Shown in pieces: positions 15,165 to 21,632 of a stretch of DNA of 21,632 nt; the stretch's first letter is position 1; each line of letters opens with the position of its first letter. The translations under genes and the position numbers were made by a program. The stretch spans positions 1 to 21,632 of the forward strand of contig NZ_DXLG01000016.1 in assembly GCF_019414865.1 (NCBI RefSeq), in the 5' to 3' direction. The notes under the pieces are model-generated. The model was not told the origin of the DNA. It saw only the letters and a program-made list of their open reading frames with translations, and did no database searches. The DNA comes from Veillonella sp. GTDB lineage: Bacteria; Bacillota; Negativicutes; Veillonellales; Veillonellaceae.

Positions 15165-15752
15165 TTATCGGCGATTGCGATAGTATTTAAAGCCCAACAC
15201 AGCCGCTATAATAACGAATACAACAACCATAATAATCAAGAACTCATGATTGTATTGGATTAGATCCTTCCAATTTTCACCGAGCACTTTGCCTAAATAA
15301 ACGAGAAGGATAGTCCAAGGAATCGTACCGAGTACTGTCCAAATGACAAAATGCCACATAGGGTAGCGAGCCATGCCAGCTGGGAAGGAAATAAATGTAC
15401 GAACACCTGGCAACAAACGGCCAAAGAATACCGCAGCCCCACCATATTTATTAAACATCTTTTCAGCTAGCTCAAATTTATGTTCATTAAAGAATATGTA
15501 TTTACCGTATTTCAAAAGGAGTGGACGTCCGCCATACTCACCCATCCAGTAGGATACGATAGAGCCTACAATGCCTGCTAAAATACCTACAACCATAGTC
15601 GTATGTAAATCAAATACGCCCTGAGCAATCAGATATCCTGCAAAACCTAAGACGATTTCACTAGGAATAGGAATGTTAGCATTTTCCAAAACCATTGCAA
15701 TAAACATGGCTGCATAGCCATACGTTTCCATGAACGAAATAATATATTCCAC
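15165..15752 (-). CDS. DedA family membrane protein (probable polyprenyl-phosphate flippase)
   Basis: A 195-residue DedA/SNARE-associated (VTT domain) membrane protein. Conserved features are LENANIPIPSE (22-32, with the membrane-embedded Glu23), the GxxxG-rich region VGILAGIVGSIVSYWMGE (54-71), and the FGRLLPGVRTF signature (110-120, R112 and R118). A C-terminal helix ends in a basic tail (KYYRNRR). Members of the family have been shown to return undecaprenyl phosphate across the membrane. The start is taken as the GTG at 15752, with AAGGGG about seven bases upstream; the frame continues to a GTG at 15794 without a ribosome site. First gene of a two-gene operon with the GT39 enzyme. A palindrome CCCATATGGG (15773-15782) lies in the leader. 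Confidence 0.88.
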   Translation of the reverse strand: MEYIISFMETYGYAAMFIAMVLENANIPIPSEIVLGFAGYLIAQGVFDLHTTMVVGILAGIVGSIVSYWMGEYGGRPLLLKYGKYIFFNEHKFELAEKMFNKYGGAAVFFGRLLPGVRTFISFPAGMARYPMWHFVIWTVLGTIPWTILLVYLGKVLGENWKDLIQYNHEFLIIMVVVFVIIAAVLGFKYYRNRR

Positions 15753-15861
15753 TGTTTTACCCCTTTTAAATCCCCATATGGGTCCATTATGCACAAATTT
15801 TTGGGCATAGTATTTTCATCATTACCATACCTATTCGGTATACCTTATATTTTACCATAAT

Positions 15862-15894
15862 AAAAAGGCCCTCACCACAGGTGAAAGCCTTTTT
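15862..15894 (-). terminator. Terminator after the DUF2922 gene
   Basis: AAAAAGGC (15862-15869) pairs with GCCTTTTT (15887-15894), and TCACC/GGTGA pairs inside after a 2-base mismatch. T-runs flank both sides. Confidence 0.8.
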
Positions 15895-15913
15895 ACCATT
15901 TAACTGTATACGA

Positions 15914-16135
15914 TTATTGCAATTCAGTAGTTTGAGTTGTTACTTCACGAGCCGTAGTAAATGCCGCTAGTTCTGCATCACCAGAACCAAGGATTACTTT
16001 GTTCGCTACTAGCGCATTAGCCGCTGTTTTAGCATCTTGTAAAGTAATTCCAGCACGAGGAGCACTAATTGTGACTGATGTGCTTTTACCACCGACCGTA
16101 GAAAATGTAAGATATACAACGCGTTTTTCCGCCAT
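15914..16135 (-). CDS. DUF2922 small protein
   Basis: A 73-residue protein matching the DUF2922 pattern: a beta strand with K-x-V-x-L-x-F (MAEKRVVYLTF), a GGKSTSVTISAPRAG turn, a helix (TLQDAKTAANALVANKV), and a C-terminal strand ending ATTxREVTTQTTEL-like. Function unknown. The start is the ATG at 16135, with AAAGGAGG seven bases upstream; a GTG at 16153 opens the same frame but includes the ribosome site. It lies 253 bases after a DUF1659 gene, its usual partner in Firmicutes. Both are cytoplasmic and lack signal peptides. Confidence is high for the gene and good for the family. Confidence 0.85.
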   Translation of the reverse strand: MAEKRVVYLTFSTVGGKSTSVTISAPRAGITLQDAKTAANALVANKVILGSGDAELAAFTTAREVTTQTTELQ

Positions 16136-16266
16136 GTGGGCGCCTCCTTTCACGTTTCATAAACAAGTTCTCGAATTTAGATAGAATAGGATGATTTCTG
16201 TAACTCTGCAATTCTGTAATTACACAAATTACACTTAGATTAAATATATCTATCTATAATTCATAT

Positions 16267-16350
16267 CAATAAGGATGGGAATGTGTGGACTTGCGATTTC
16301 TATACCTTGTTACGACTATTTATAGGTATATAAAATCAGCAATAAGGATG
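16267..16350. repeat. Direct repeat between the DUF1659 and DUF2922 genes
   Basis: CAATAAGGATG occurs at 16267-16277 and 16340-16350, 73 bases apart. Both copies continue into similar GTGTnTGGA sequence. The 253-base spacer holds no coding frame; it may contain a separate promoter for the DUF2922 gene (TTGATA followed by TATATT on the minus strand, spacer 15), which is weak. Confidence 0.4.
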
Positions 16351-16388
16351 TGTTTGGATCACCTACAAAAGTAATTTAATCATCTTGA

Positions 16389-16595
16389 TTAATGTCCTAA
16401 AGATACTTCATTGACGCGGACCACATCGGACAAGCTGTGGTCATACAAGGCTGCCAGCGCATTACCAACGGTTTTCACATTATCGTCGGACGCTTCTTCT
16501 GCAACACGAGTATAGGTTACGTCTTTGTACTTCGGCGCATCTTCGGTGCCGATGTTAAAACGCAATACCAATTTTGTGCGTTTAATGTTAGCCAT
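16389..16595 (-). CDS. DUF1659 small protein
   Basis: A 68-residue protein with the DUF1659 layout: basic start (MANIKRTKLVLRFN), a short turn with a predicted strand (KYKDVTYTRVAEEA), a helix beginning SDDNVKTVGNALAALYD, and a final strand VVRVNEVSL. Function unknown. The start at 16595 is set by a nearly perfect ribosome site, AAGGAGGTGAT, just upstream; the frame extends to 16673 but without support. An AT-rich hairpin (TTAATC/GATTAA, 16376-16392) overlaps its stop codon. DUF2922 follows 253 bases downstream, the common pairing in Firmicutes, though here the gap is long. Confidence 0.82.
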   Translation of the reverse strand: MANIKRTKLVLRFNIGTEDAPKYKDVTYTRVAEEASDDNVKTVGNALAALYDHSLSDVVRVNEVSLGH

Positions 16596-16821
16596 CGTAT
16601 CACCTCCTTTCACCCTCTTATATTCCTGAGGGTCCCTCTCGACAACCCCCTCTAGAGTAATTACGGTAATCATTGTGAAAGTCAGAGAACTACGGCCCTA
16701 ACTAAGTACTTATGACGGTAACTACATACTTCTTATAACAGCTATATAACTTCAAAAGTAACTAATAGATTTCATTAACCTTATAGCAGGATTAAAACAA
16801 TAAGGTTAAATAAATACAAAA
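16596..16821. other. Intergenic region upstream of DUF1659
   Basis: No coding frame. GAGGGTCCCTC (16628-16638) is a perfect palindrome around T just upstream of the ribosome site. TTACGGTAA-like sequence at 16660-16670 is partly repeated at 16713-16721 (ACGGTAA). I could not find a convincing promoter; the best -10 (TATAAG, about 16733) lacks a good -35. Confidence 0.4.
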
Positions 16822-16867
16822 AGACCTTTACTATTCCTAGATATATAACTAGGAACCGTAAAGGTCT
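16822..16867 (-). terminator. Terminator of the kinase-fold gene
   Basis: AGACCTTTAC (16822-16831) pairs with GTAAAGGTCT (16858-16867), with a second inner stem CCTAG/CTAGG (16836-16840, 16849-16853). TTTTTG follows on the minus strand. It is about 60 bases past the stop codon. Confidence 0.8.
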
Positions 16868-16928
16868 ATAAACACTATAAAGCACCATTAGCAATAGTAC
16901 TGGTATGTTAAAACGCTTAAGTTCAACA

Positions 16929-17675
16929 CTATTCGGTTTTCAAGGCTAACATGAAGTCATAGGCTTTAACAGCTGCTTCTGTATCCACAAAGTGTAACGG
17001 ATTTAACATGCGACAGAATTTAAAGAGATATTCGTGGTTACGTAAAACATCTTTCACATGTAATACAGTATCACGTGCTGTACGAGCAGAGCTATAGCCA
17101 TTCATCATGGCATATAGGTAAGAAATCGGCAAATTATCTTCACGCAAGTAGCTGTGAACAAAGATAAGTAGATCCCAACCTTGCGGTGTTAATTCAGGCC
17201 AACGACGGCCGTTTTCCCAATCTAGCAAGGTAATCTTATCTGTATCAGGATCATAGGTAATATCTCTCATGGCAGGACGACCATGAGATAAACCATAGTC
17301 ATGGAGTTGTCCCAATGTTTTACCAAAACTATAGAAGATATGTGTCACCATATCTTGCAAGCTATCATCATCAGGATGTTGCGCCGGCAATTCGCTATAA
17401 TAGGTTAATGTTTTACCAGATCCTTCTGTAACAAAGTAATGCTCTCTAAATCCAGCTATGACAGGCGCTACAGGCAGCTGTGTATTTATAAAGGATATTT
17501 TATAGAACTCATAATCAAAGGCAGCTCTAGGAGATGGTTTAATCCAACTAGAGCGGTGATTACCGATATCTTGCTTTACATAATAGGTTTTATCATTAAA
17601 TTCGACAGAAAAAACACGGTGGTCTTTCTCTTGATCGATCATACGATCGATATATTCTAATAACATATCATTCAT
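16929..17675 (-). CDS. Protein-kinase-fold phosphotransferase with atypical catalytic loop
   Basis: A 248-residue soluble protein resembling the BUD32/LPS-kinase/APH group. A small N-lobe has YYVKQD with K34 as the likely ATP lysine and E56 (DYEFYK) as its helix partner. LGQLHDYGLSHGRPAMRDI (121-139) is the catalytic loop, and LLDWENGRRWPEL (150-162) is the metal-binding DFG-like loop with D152. The usual HGD catalytic Asp is Arg133 here and the usual Asn is Asp138, so the catalytic residue may be Asp138 or the enzyme may be altered. GGGAGG five bases before the ATG fixes the start. It is monocistronic. Target (protein, LPS sugar or small molecule) unknown. Confidence 0.72.
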   Translation of the reverse strand: MNDMLLEYIDRMIDQEKDHRVFSVEFNDKTYYVKQDIGNHRSSWIKPSPRAAFDYEFYKISFINTQLPVAPVIAGFREHYFVTEGSGKTLTYYSELPAQHPDDDSLQDMVTHIFYSFGKTLGQLHDYGLSHGRPAMRDITYDPDTDKITLLDWENGRRWPELTPQGWDLLIFVHSYLREDNLPISYLYAMMNGYSSARTARDTVLHVKDVLRNHEYLFKFCRMLNPLHFVDTEAAVKAYDFMLALKTE

Positions 17676-17940
17676 TATAGCCTCCCTTTGTATAACACTC
17701 TACAATACTAATACTCCCATTTATACAGAATCTAAATTATTGAATACAAAACTCTCCATCCAGGCTAAGTAAGTGCACTCATTACACATAGCCTCATATT
17801 TGTTCATATCCATTCTTATTCAAATAGATTATATATCTCTATAATTAATTAAGAGTAACAACACATTAGCCGTTACTCATATAAGTGTATACAATTAATA
17901 TTTTTATTATACTACAATTATCATGTGATATCAAAAGAAA
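17676..17940. other. Intergenic region upstream of the kinase-fold gene
   Basis: AT-rich, no coding frame. GAGTAAC (17853-17859) and GTTACTC (17872-17878) form an inverted repeat with a 12-base loop. Minus-strand -10 candidates are a perfect TATAAT near 17832 with no good -35 and TATAAA near 17723, 18 bases after TTGTAT. Either could serve the kinase-fold gene. Confidence 0.4.
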
Positions 17941-17966
17941 AACCCCCTAGCCAAAGCTAGGGGGTT
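17941..17966 (-). terminator. Terminator of the sdh/frd operon
   Basis: AACCCCCTAGC (17941-17951) and GCTAGGGGGTT (17956-17966) form a perfect 11-bp stem with loop CAAA. TTTTTCTTTT follows on the minus strand. It is 78 bases past the last stop codon of the operon. Confidence 0.9.
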
Positions 17967-18043
17967 CTTCTGGTAATTATGATAATAGGTTTAGATTTAA
18001 GACAGTACGAGGACCAACTGAGGTCATGTCTAAATCAAACGAA

Positions 18044-18919
18044 TTAACCAACGAATTTAGTCACTGCTGCAGTATCAGTTAAGTGACGTTTAGGCATGCC
18101 CATTTCTTCAGGGGAGATGCCAAGAGCAAGACCCACTAATTGGGACATGTGCAAGATTGGCATGTCTTTGCCACCGCCAACAACTTCTTTTGCTTCTTTT
18201 TGGAACATATCAAGTTGCATTTGGCAAAGTGGGCAAGGAGTTACTACGCAATCTGCGCCTTCTGTAGCTGCATCTTTGTTGATGGAGCCAGTCATTTGCA
18301 TTACGGAATCATGTGCAGGGTATACAGCATGGAAACCGCAGCAATCAAGTTTACGGGAGAAGTCGATTGGTGTAGCACCGATAGCAGAGATCAAATCTGC
18401 TAAGGATGTAGGCATTTGATAATCTTCGAAGCCCAATTCAGTTTGAGGGCGAAGAATATGGCAACCATAGTATTCAGCTACACGTAAACCAGTTAAAGGT
18501 TTAACAACTTTAGCTTTCAATTTATCTAAACCGTAATCGCGGATCAATACCCATAAGAAATGAGTAATATCAGTTGTACCGCGGTATTGTTTACCGATTT
18601 GAGCTAATTTTTTGTTAACTTCGTTCTTTTCTTTTTCGTTGTTATCAAGCTCGTTTTTAGCTTCACGAAGCATCAAAGTACAAGTGTTACATACAGTTAA
18701 AAGGTTCAAACCTTTTTCTTCTGCCAATGCAATGTTACGAGCATTTGTAGCAAGTGTAATTTCTGGAGCGATGTCTTGAACGTGGGACGCGCCGCAGCAA
18801 GTCCAACCGTCAAGTTCTTCCAACTCGATGCCTAATTTTTTAGCTACAGCAACTGTTGCTAAGTAGTCTTCTTTGGCAGCGCTTTCAAGAACGCAACCTG
18901 GGAAAAATGCGTATTTCAT
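18044..18919 (-). CDS. HdrB-like tandem CCG-domain subunit of a type E succinate dehydrogenase/fumarate reductase
   Basis: A 291-residue protein with two CCG (cysteine-rich) domains, as in heterodisulfide reductase HdrB and the E subunit of SdhABE enzymes. Domain 1: C9, C41-C42-G43, C77xxC80. Domain 2: C153, C193-C194-G195, C229xxC232 (with C224 nearby). Both fit CX31-39CCGX33-36CXXC. These cysteines bind unusual Fe-S clusters; in this class the subunit takes the place of the transmembrane heme anchor and links the catalytic subunits to the membrane or a quinone-side partner. There is no transmembrane helix. Its ATG overlaps the previous stop by one base (TAATG), so it is co-translated. A terminator follows, so no separate F subunit or membrane anchor lies downstream. 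Confidence 0.9.
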   Translation of the reverse strand: MKYAFFPGCVLESAAKEDYLATVAVAKKLGIELEELDGWTCCGASHVQDIAPEITLATNARNIALAEEKGLNLLTVCNTCTLMLREAKNELDNNEKEKNEVNKKLAQIGKQYRGTTDITHFLWVLIRDYGLDKLKAKVVKPLTGLRVAEYYGCHILRPQTELGFEDYQMPTSLADLISAIGATPIDFSRKLDCCGFHAVYPAHDSVMQMTGSINKDAATEGADCVVTPCPLCQMQLDMFQKEAKEVVGGGKDMPILHMSQLVGLALGISPEEMGMPKRHLTDTAAVTKFVG

Positions 18920-19881
18920 TATTTGCTTACCTCCTCAGCTGCTTTCATAAGTCTGCGAACACCATCAATACCATTTACAGGTTTTTGAGGTACTACAAGT
19001 TCGAATGGATTGATTTTGCTGTGTTTCCACAAACGTAAAGCATAGAATGCTTGTTTAGCGGAATCTACAACACCATCAGATTTCAAGCTCATAGAAACTT
19101 CTTTCAAGCGACCAGTTTTGTAAAGGTCCTCTTTGAAAGCAACTGCATGGCGAACGCCTTTGCTGTTAGTAAGACCAGCTTTTGTAGCTTCTTTACGCAA
19201 GTTGGAAATATCTTGAGCAGGTTTTAAGTGTTTAGGACAACGGGAGATACAGTTCATGCAGTGAACGCATTTCCAAAGACCATTGTCGAATGCAGGTTGA
19301 ATGTGAGCCATAGGAGCATCATCACGGCTATCCAATACGAAACGGTTAGCTTTTGTGAATACATATGGTTCTAAGAAGTCATCTTGACGTGCAGTCAATT
19401 TGTTACATTCAGATGCGCAGCAACCACAAAGGATACATTCTGTACCAGCAACGAATTTTTTGAAGTCAGCTGGAGTTTGGCGAACGATTTTGTCACCTTC
19501 GTTGAATTCTGCTTTAAGGAAGATCCAAGGAGCAACTGTTTTCAAACGATCAACTTTTGCTTCCCAGTCAACAACTAAGTCACGGATAACGCGGAAGTTG
19601 CCGATAGGTGCAATTGTCAATTCATCAGTACCATAACGTTCTGTTAATTCGTCGATTTTAGCTTCGCAACCAAGCATTGCTTCGCCATTTACGCGAATGG
19701 AGCAAGCGCCGCAAACTGCGGAACGGCAAGCTGCCAAGAATGTTAAAGTTGGATCTTGAGTATCTTTAATTTTTTGAAGGCCCCAAAGAATTGTACGGTC
19801 AGCTTCATAGTCGAATTTGAAAGTCTGTACAAACGCGCGACCTTGTTGGTAACGGTGAATATGGTAGGTGATTTGTCTCAT
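18919..19881 (-). CDS. sdhB: Succinate dehydrogenase/fumarate reductase iron-sulfur subunit
   Basis: A 320-residue electron-transfer subunit; longer than the usual 230-260 because of a C-terminal extension of about 80 residues. The plant-type [2Fe-2S] cluster has C52, C57, C60 and C72. The first [4Fe-4S] motif is C149xxC152xxC155xxxC159 (C154 is extra). The second ferredoxin-like motif is C205xxC208xxC211xxxC215P. In ordinary SdhB/FrdB the second cysteine of that last motif is absent and a [3Fe-4S] cluster forms; here C208 is present, so a second [4Fe-4S] is predicted, as in type E enzymes. It starts one base after the flavoprotein stop, with the ribosome site inside that gene's end, and overlaps the next gene. 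Confidence 0.93.
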   Translation of the reverse strand: MRQITYHIHRYQQGRAFVQTFKFDYEADRTILWGLQKIKDTQDPTLTFLAACRSAVCGACSIRVNGEAMLGCEAKIDELTERYGTDELTIAPIGNFRVIRDLVVDWEAKVDRLKTVAPWIFLKAEFNEGDKIVRQTPADFKKFVAGTECILCGCCASECNKLTARQDDFLEPYVFTKANRFVLDSRDDAPMAHIQPAFDNGLWKCVHCMNCISRCPKHLKPAQDISNLRKEATKAGLTNSKGVRHAVAFKEDLYKTGRLKEVSMSLKSDGVVDSAKQAFYALRLWKHSKINPFELVVPQKPVNGIDGVRRLMKAAEEVSK

Positions 19882-19882
19882 C

Positions 19883-21601
19883 TTAGTACTTCCTTTCTTG
19901 TGGTTCGTATTTAGTGAACACTACGTCGCGTTCAGTCAATTCGTACTCGCCGTTAGCACCCAATTTGATCAAAGAGTGTTTTAAGTATCTTTCATCATTA
20001 CGTTTTGGATGGTCTTCACGGATATGAGCACCACGAGATTCACGACGGTGTAAAGCGCCCATAGCAATAGCTTTAGCTACTGTTAACATGGAACCGATTT
20101 CACAATAGTTAACGAATGCCATGTTGTAAGTACGTTCAGGGTCACCTACATAACAAGTTTTGTAATCTTCCATCAATTGATCGATTTCTTTTAATGCTTC
20201 AGTAATACCTTCTTCATTACGGAAGATACCTACTTTGTTCCACATTGCATCAGCCAATGCATCGCGGATTTCAACTACTGGGCGACCGCCTTCACGAGTT
20301 GTTACTTCAGTGAATTTTTCTTCCCAGTGTTTAGCAGCTGCAGCTAATTCTGCATCTACGTTAACTTGTTCATGTGTTTCAGCATAGTCAGCTGCACCAG
20401 CACCGGATACTTTACCGAATACTACGCCGTCTGCCAAGGAGTTACCACCTAAACGGTTAGCACCATGGATGGAGATACAAGAAGCTTCGCCGGAGGAGAA
20501 CAAACCAGGCAATTCACATGCACAAGTTTTGTAATCTACTACGTCGATACCGCCCATTGTATAGTGACATGTAGGACGAATAGGTACTGGTTGAGTCAAT
20601 GGATCGCAATGTTCGAAGCACATAGCCAAGTCACGGATACCATGAAGTTTTTCGATGATAACTTCAGGTCCTAAGTGACGAAGGTCAGCTACTACGTATG
20701 CGTTAAGACCAGAACCGAAGCCACGACCTGCAGCGATTTCATCTTCGATTGCTTTCGCTACAACGTCACGGGATGCTAATTCCATTTTGTTAGGCGCATA
20801 TTTTTTCATGAAACGTTCGCCTTCAGCGTTAAGAAGGTAACCACCTTCACCACGAACCGCTTCGGACATCAAGATACCAGTACGACCAAGACCAGTTGGA
20901 TGGAATTGGATCATTTCCATATCTTTCAATGCATTACCAGCGCGGAACGCTGCTGCCATACCATCGCCTGTGGAAAGGAATGGGTTAGTAGTACGAGTCC
21001 AGAAGATACGGCCTGCACCACCAGTAGACAAGATAATAGCTTTTGCTTTAATTTGTTCTACACGACCTTCTTTCATGTTCCAAACTACAGCGCCACCAAC
21101 GTGACCTTCTGCAGATTTAACAAGATCTAAAAGGTACCATTCTTGTAAGAAGTGTACGCCTTCTTTCAAGCATTGTTCGTAAGTTGTGTGCAAAATAACG
21201 TGACCAGTTTTATCCGCAGAGTAGCAAGTACGTGGATAGGATTGACCACCGAAGTTACGTTGCGCAATTTTGTTTTCTTGAGTACGGGAGAATGGAGCAC
21301 CCATGTGGTCCATTTCAAGTACGCCTTCTGGACAACGAGAGCAGAAGAATTCGATCGCATCTTGGTCGCCAAGATAGTCAGAACCTTTTACTGTATCGAA
21401 AGTATGAGTTTCGATTGTATCTTCAGCTGCAACGTTATTCAAACATGCATTTACACCGCCTTGCGCCATTGCTGTTGCAGAGCGAGTTGGGAAAATTTTA
21501 GTAATAAGAGCTACTTTTAAGCCTTTGCGACGACCAACTTCAAGAGCCGCGCGTTGACCAGCACCACCGCTACCTACTACTAGAACATCAAACTGTTCCA
21601 T
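19883..21601 (-). CDS. sdhA: Succinate dehydrogenase/fumarate reductase flavoprotein subunit
   Basis: A 572-residue FAD protein that interconverts fumarate and succinate. The Rossmann motif VVGSGGAGQRAA (8-19) binds FAD. Catalytic residues are intact: H234 (FHPTG), E247 and R250 (MSEAVRGEGG), R278 (ELASRD), H346 (RPTCHYTMGG), R383 (HGANRLGGNSLAD), with the C-terminal RESRGAH motif. At the place of the covalent-FAD histidine (RSHTVAA in E. coli FrdA) this protein has RSATAMAQGG with Ala42 (codon 21476-21478), so FAD should be bound non-covalently. There is no Tat signal, so it faces the cytoplasm. AGGAGGT precedes the ATG at 21601. It is the first gene of the three-gene operon; the promoter is outside the window. 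Direction (fumarate reduction or succinate oxidation) is not decided by sequence. Confidence 0.95.
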   Translation of the reverse strand: MEQFDVLVVGSGGAGQRAALEVGRRKGLKVALITKIFPTRSATAMAQGGVNACLNNVAAEDTIETHTFDTVKGSDYLGDQDAIEFFCSRCPEGVLEMDHMGAPFSRTQENKIAQRNFGGQSYPRTCYSADKTGHVILHTTYEQCLKEGVHFLQEWYLLDLVKSAEGHVGGAVVWNMKEGRVEQIKAKAIILSTGGAGRIFWTRTTNPFLSTGDGMAAAFRAGNALKDMEMIQFHPTGLGRTGILMSEAVRGEGGYLLNAEGERFMKKYAPNKMELASRDVVAKAIEDEIAAGRGFGSGLNAYVVADLRHLGPEVIIEKLHGIRDLAMCFEHCDPLTQPVPIRPTCHYTMGGIDVVDYKTCACELPGLFSSGEASCISIHGANRLGGNSLADGVVFGKVSGAGAADYAETHEQVNVDAELAAAAKHWEEKFTEVTTREGGRPVVEIRDALADAMWNKVGIFRNEEGITEALKEIDQLMEDYKTCYVGDPERTYNMAFVNYCEIGSMLTVAKAIAMGALHRRESRGAHIREDHPKRNDERYLKHSLIKLGANGEYELTERDVVFTKYEPQERKY

Positions 21602-21632
21602 AATGACCTCCTCATAACTACCTATTAATAAG

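Noticed and set aside
16928..17675. Aminoglycoside phosphotransferase resistance gene
   Set aside because: The kinase fold is shared, but the catalytic loop is HGR rather than HGD and no drug-specific signature is present.
1..21632. Prophage, integron, defence island or other mobile element
   Set aside because: No transposase, integrase, restriction or phage gene is present; gene content and single-strand orientation are those of an ordinary chromosomal core region.

Overview
The window reads as a chromosomal segment of a low-GC, diderm Firmicute of the Negativicutes, most likely Veillonella or a close relative. This rests on three things: Bacillus-like gene order (yybS-gdpP-rplI-dnaB), envelope genes of an organism with an outer membrane (ArnT/PMT-like glycosyltransferase plus DedA), and an anchor-less succinate/fumarate oxidoreductase. 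The genus is my judgement from protein character, not from a search. All sixteen protein genes lie on the minus strand, so transcription runs right to left. I see no tRNA, rRNA, CRISPR array, transposase or phage gene.

Layout from left to right. (1) 1-530: a small two-helix membrane protein and its likely terminator. (2) 530-717: the dnaB 3' region, a strong terminator nested in a longer imperfect inverted repeat. (3) 718-5668: the operon yybS (DUF2232)-gdpP-rplI-dnaB, with a clear promoter at 5640-5668 and a hairpin between rplI and dnaB. (4) 5743-8256: ribonuclease J with a long Arg/Asn/Thr-rich N-terminal extension and a structured 5' leader. (5) 8257-10380: a zinc-ribbon/DUF805/NTF2-like fusion protein and an orphan-type uracil-DNA-glycosylase-fold protein. 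(6) 10381-10620: two tandem, diverged 120-base modules, each ending in a near-perfect terminator, one with a promoter-like sequence. (7) 10608-13262: a three-gene NitT/TauT-type ABC importer with a very good sigma-70 promoter and a leader hairpin. (8) 13399-15752: DedA followed by a GT39/ArnT-like glycosyltransferase, translationally close-coupled. (9) 15862-16595: the small DUF1659 and DUF2922 proteins. (10) 16822-17675: a protein-kinase-fold phosphotransferase with an atypical catalytic loop. (11) 17941-21601: a three-gene operon for a flavoprotein, an iron-sulfur protein and an HdrB-like CCG protein, that is, a type E (SdhABE-like) succinate dehydrogenase/fumarate reductase.

How the genes fit together. 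The yybS-gdpP-rplI-dnaB cluster links c-di-AMP turnover, the ribosome and replication, as in Bacillus. RNase J is the main RNA-decay nuclease. DedA and the GT39 enzyme plausibly share the undecaprenyl-phosphate cycle (recycling of the carrier, and sugar transfer from it). The oxidoreductase would carry electrons between a quinone or other soluble partner and fumarate/succinate in anaerobic metabolism.

The most notable observations are the missing covalent-FAD histidine (Ala42) together with the extra cysteine of the third Fe-S cluster in the oxidoreductase, the RNase J extension and its attenuator-like leader, and the tandem terminator/small-RNA-like modules at 10381-10620.
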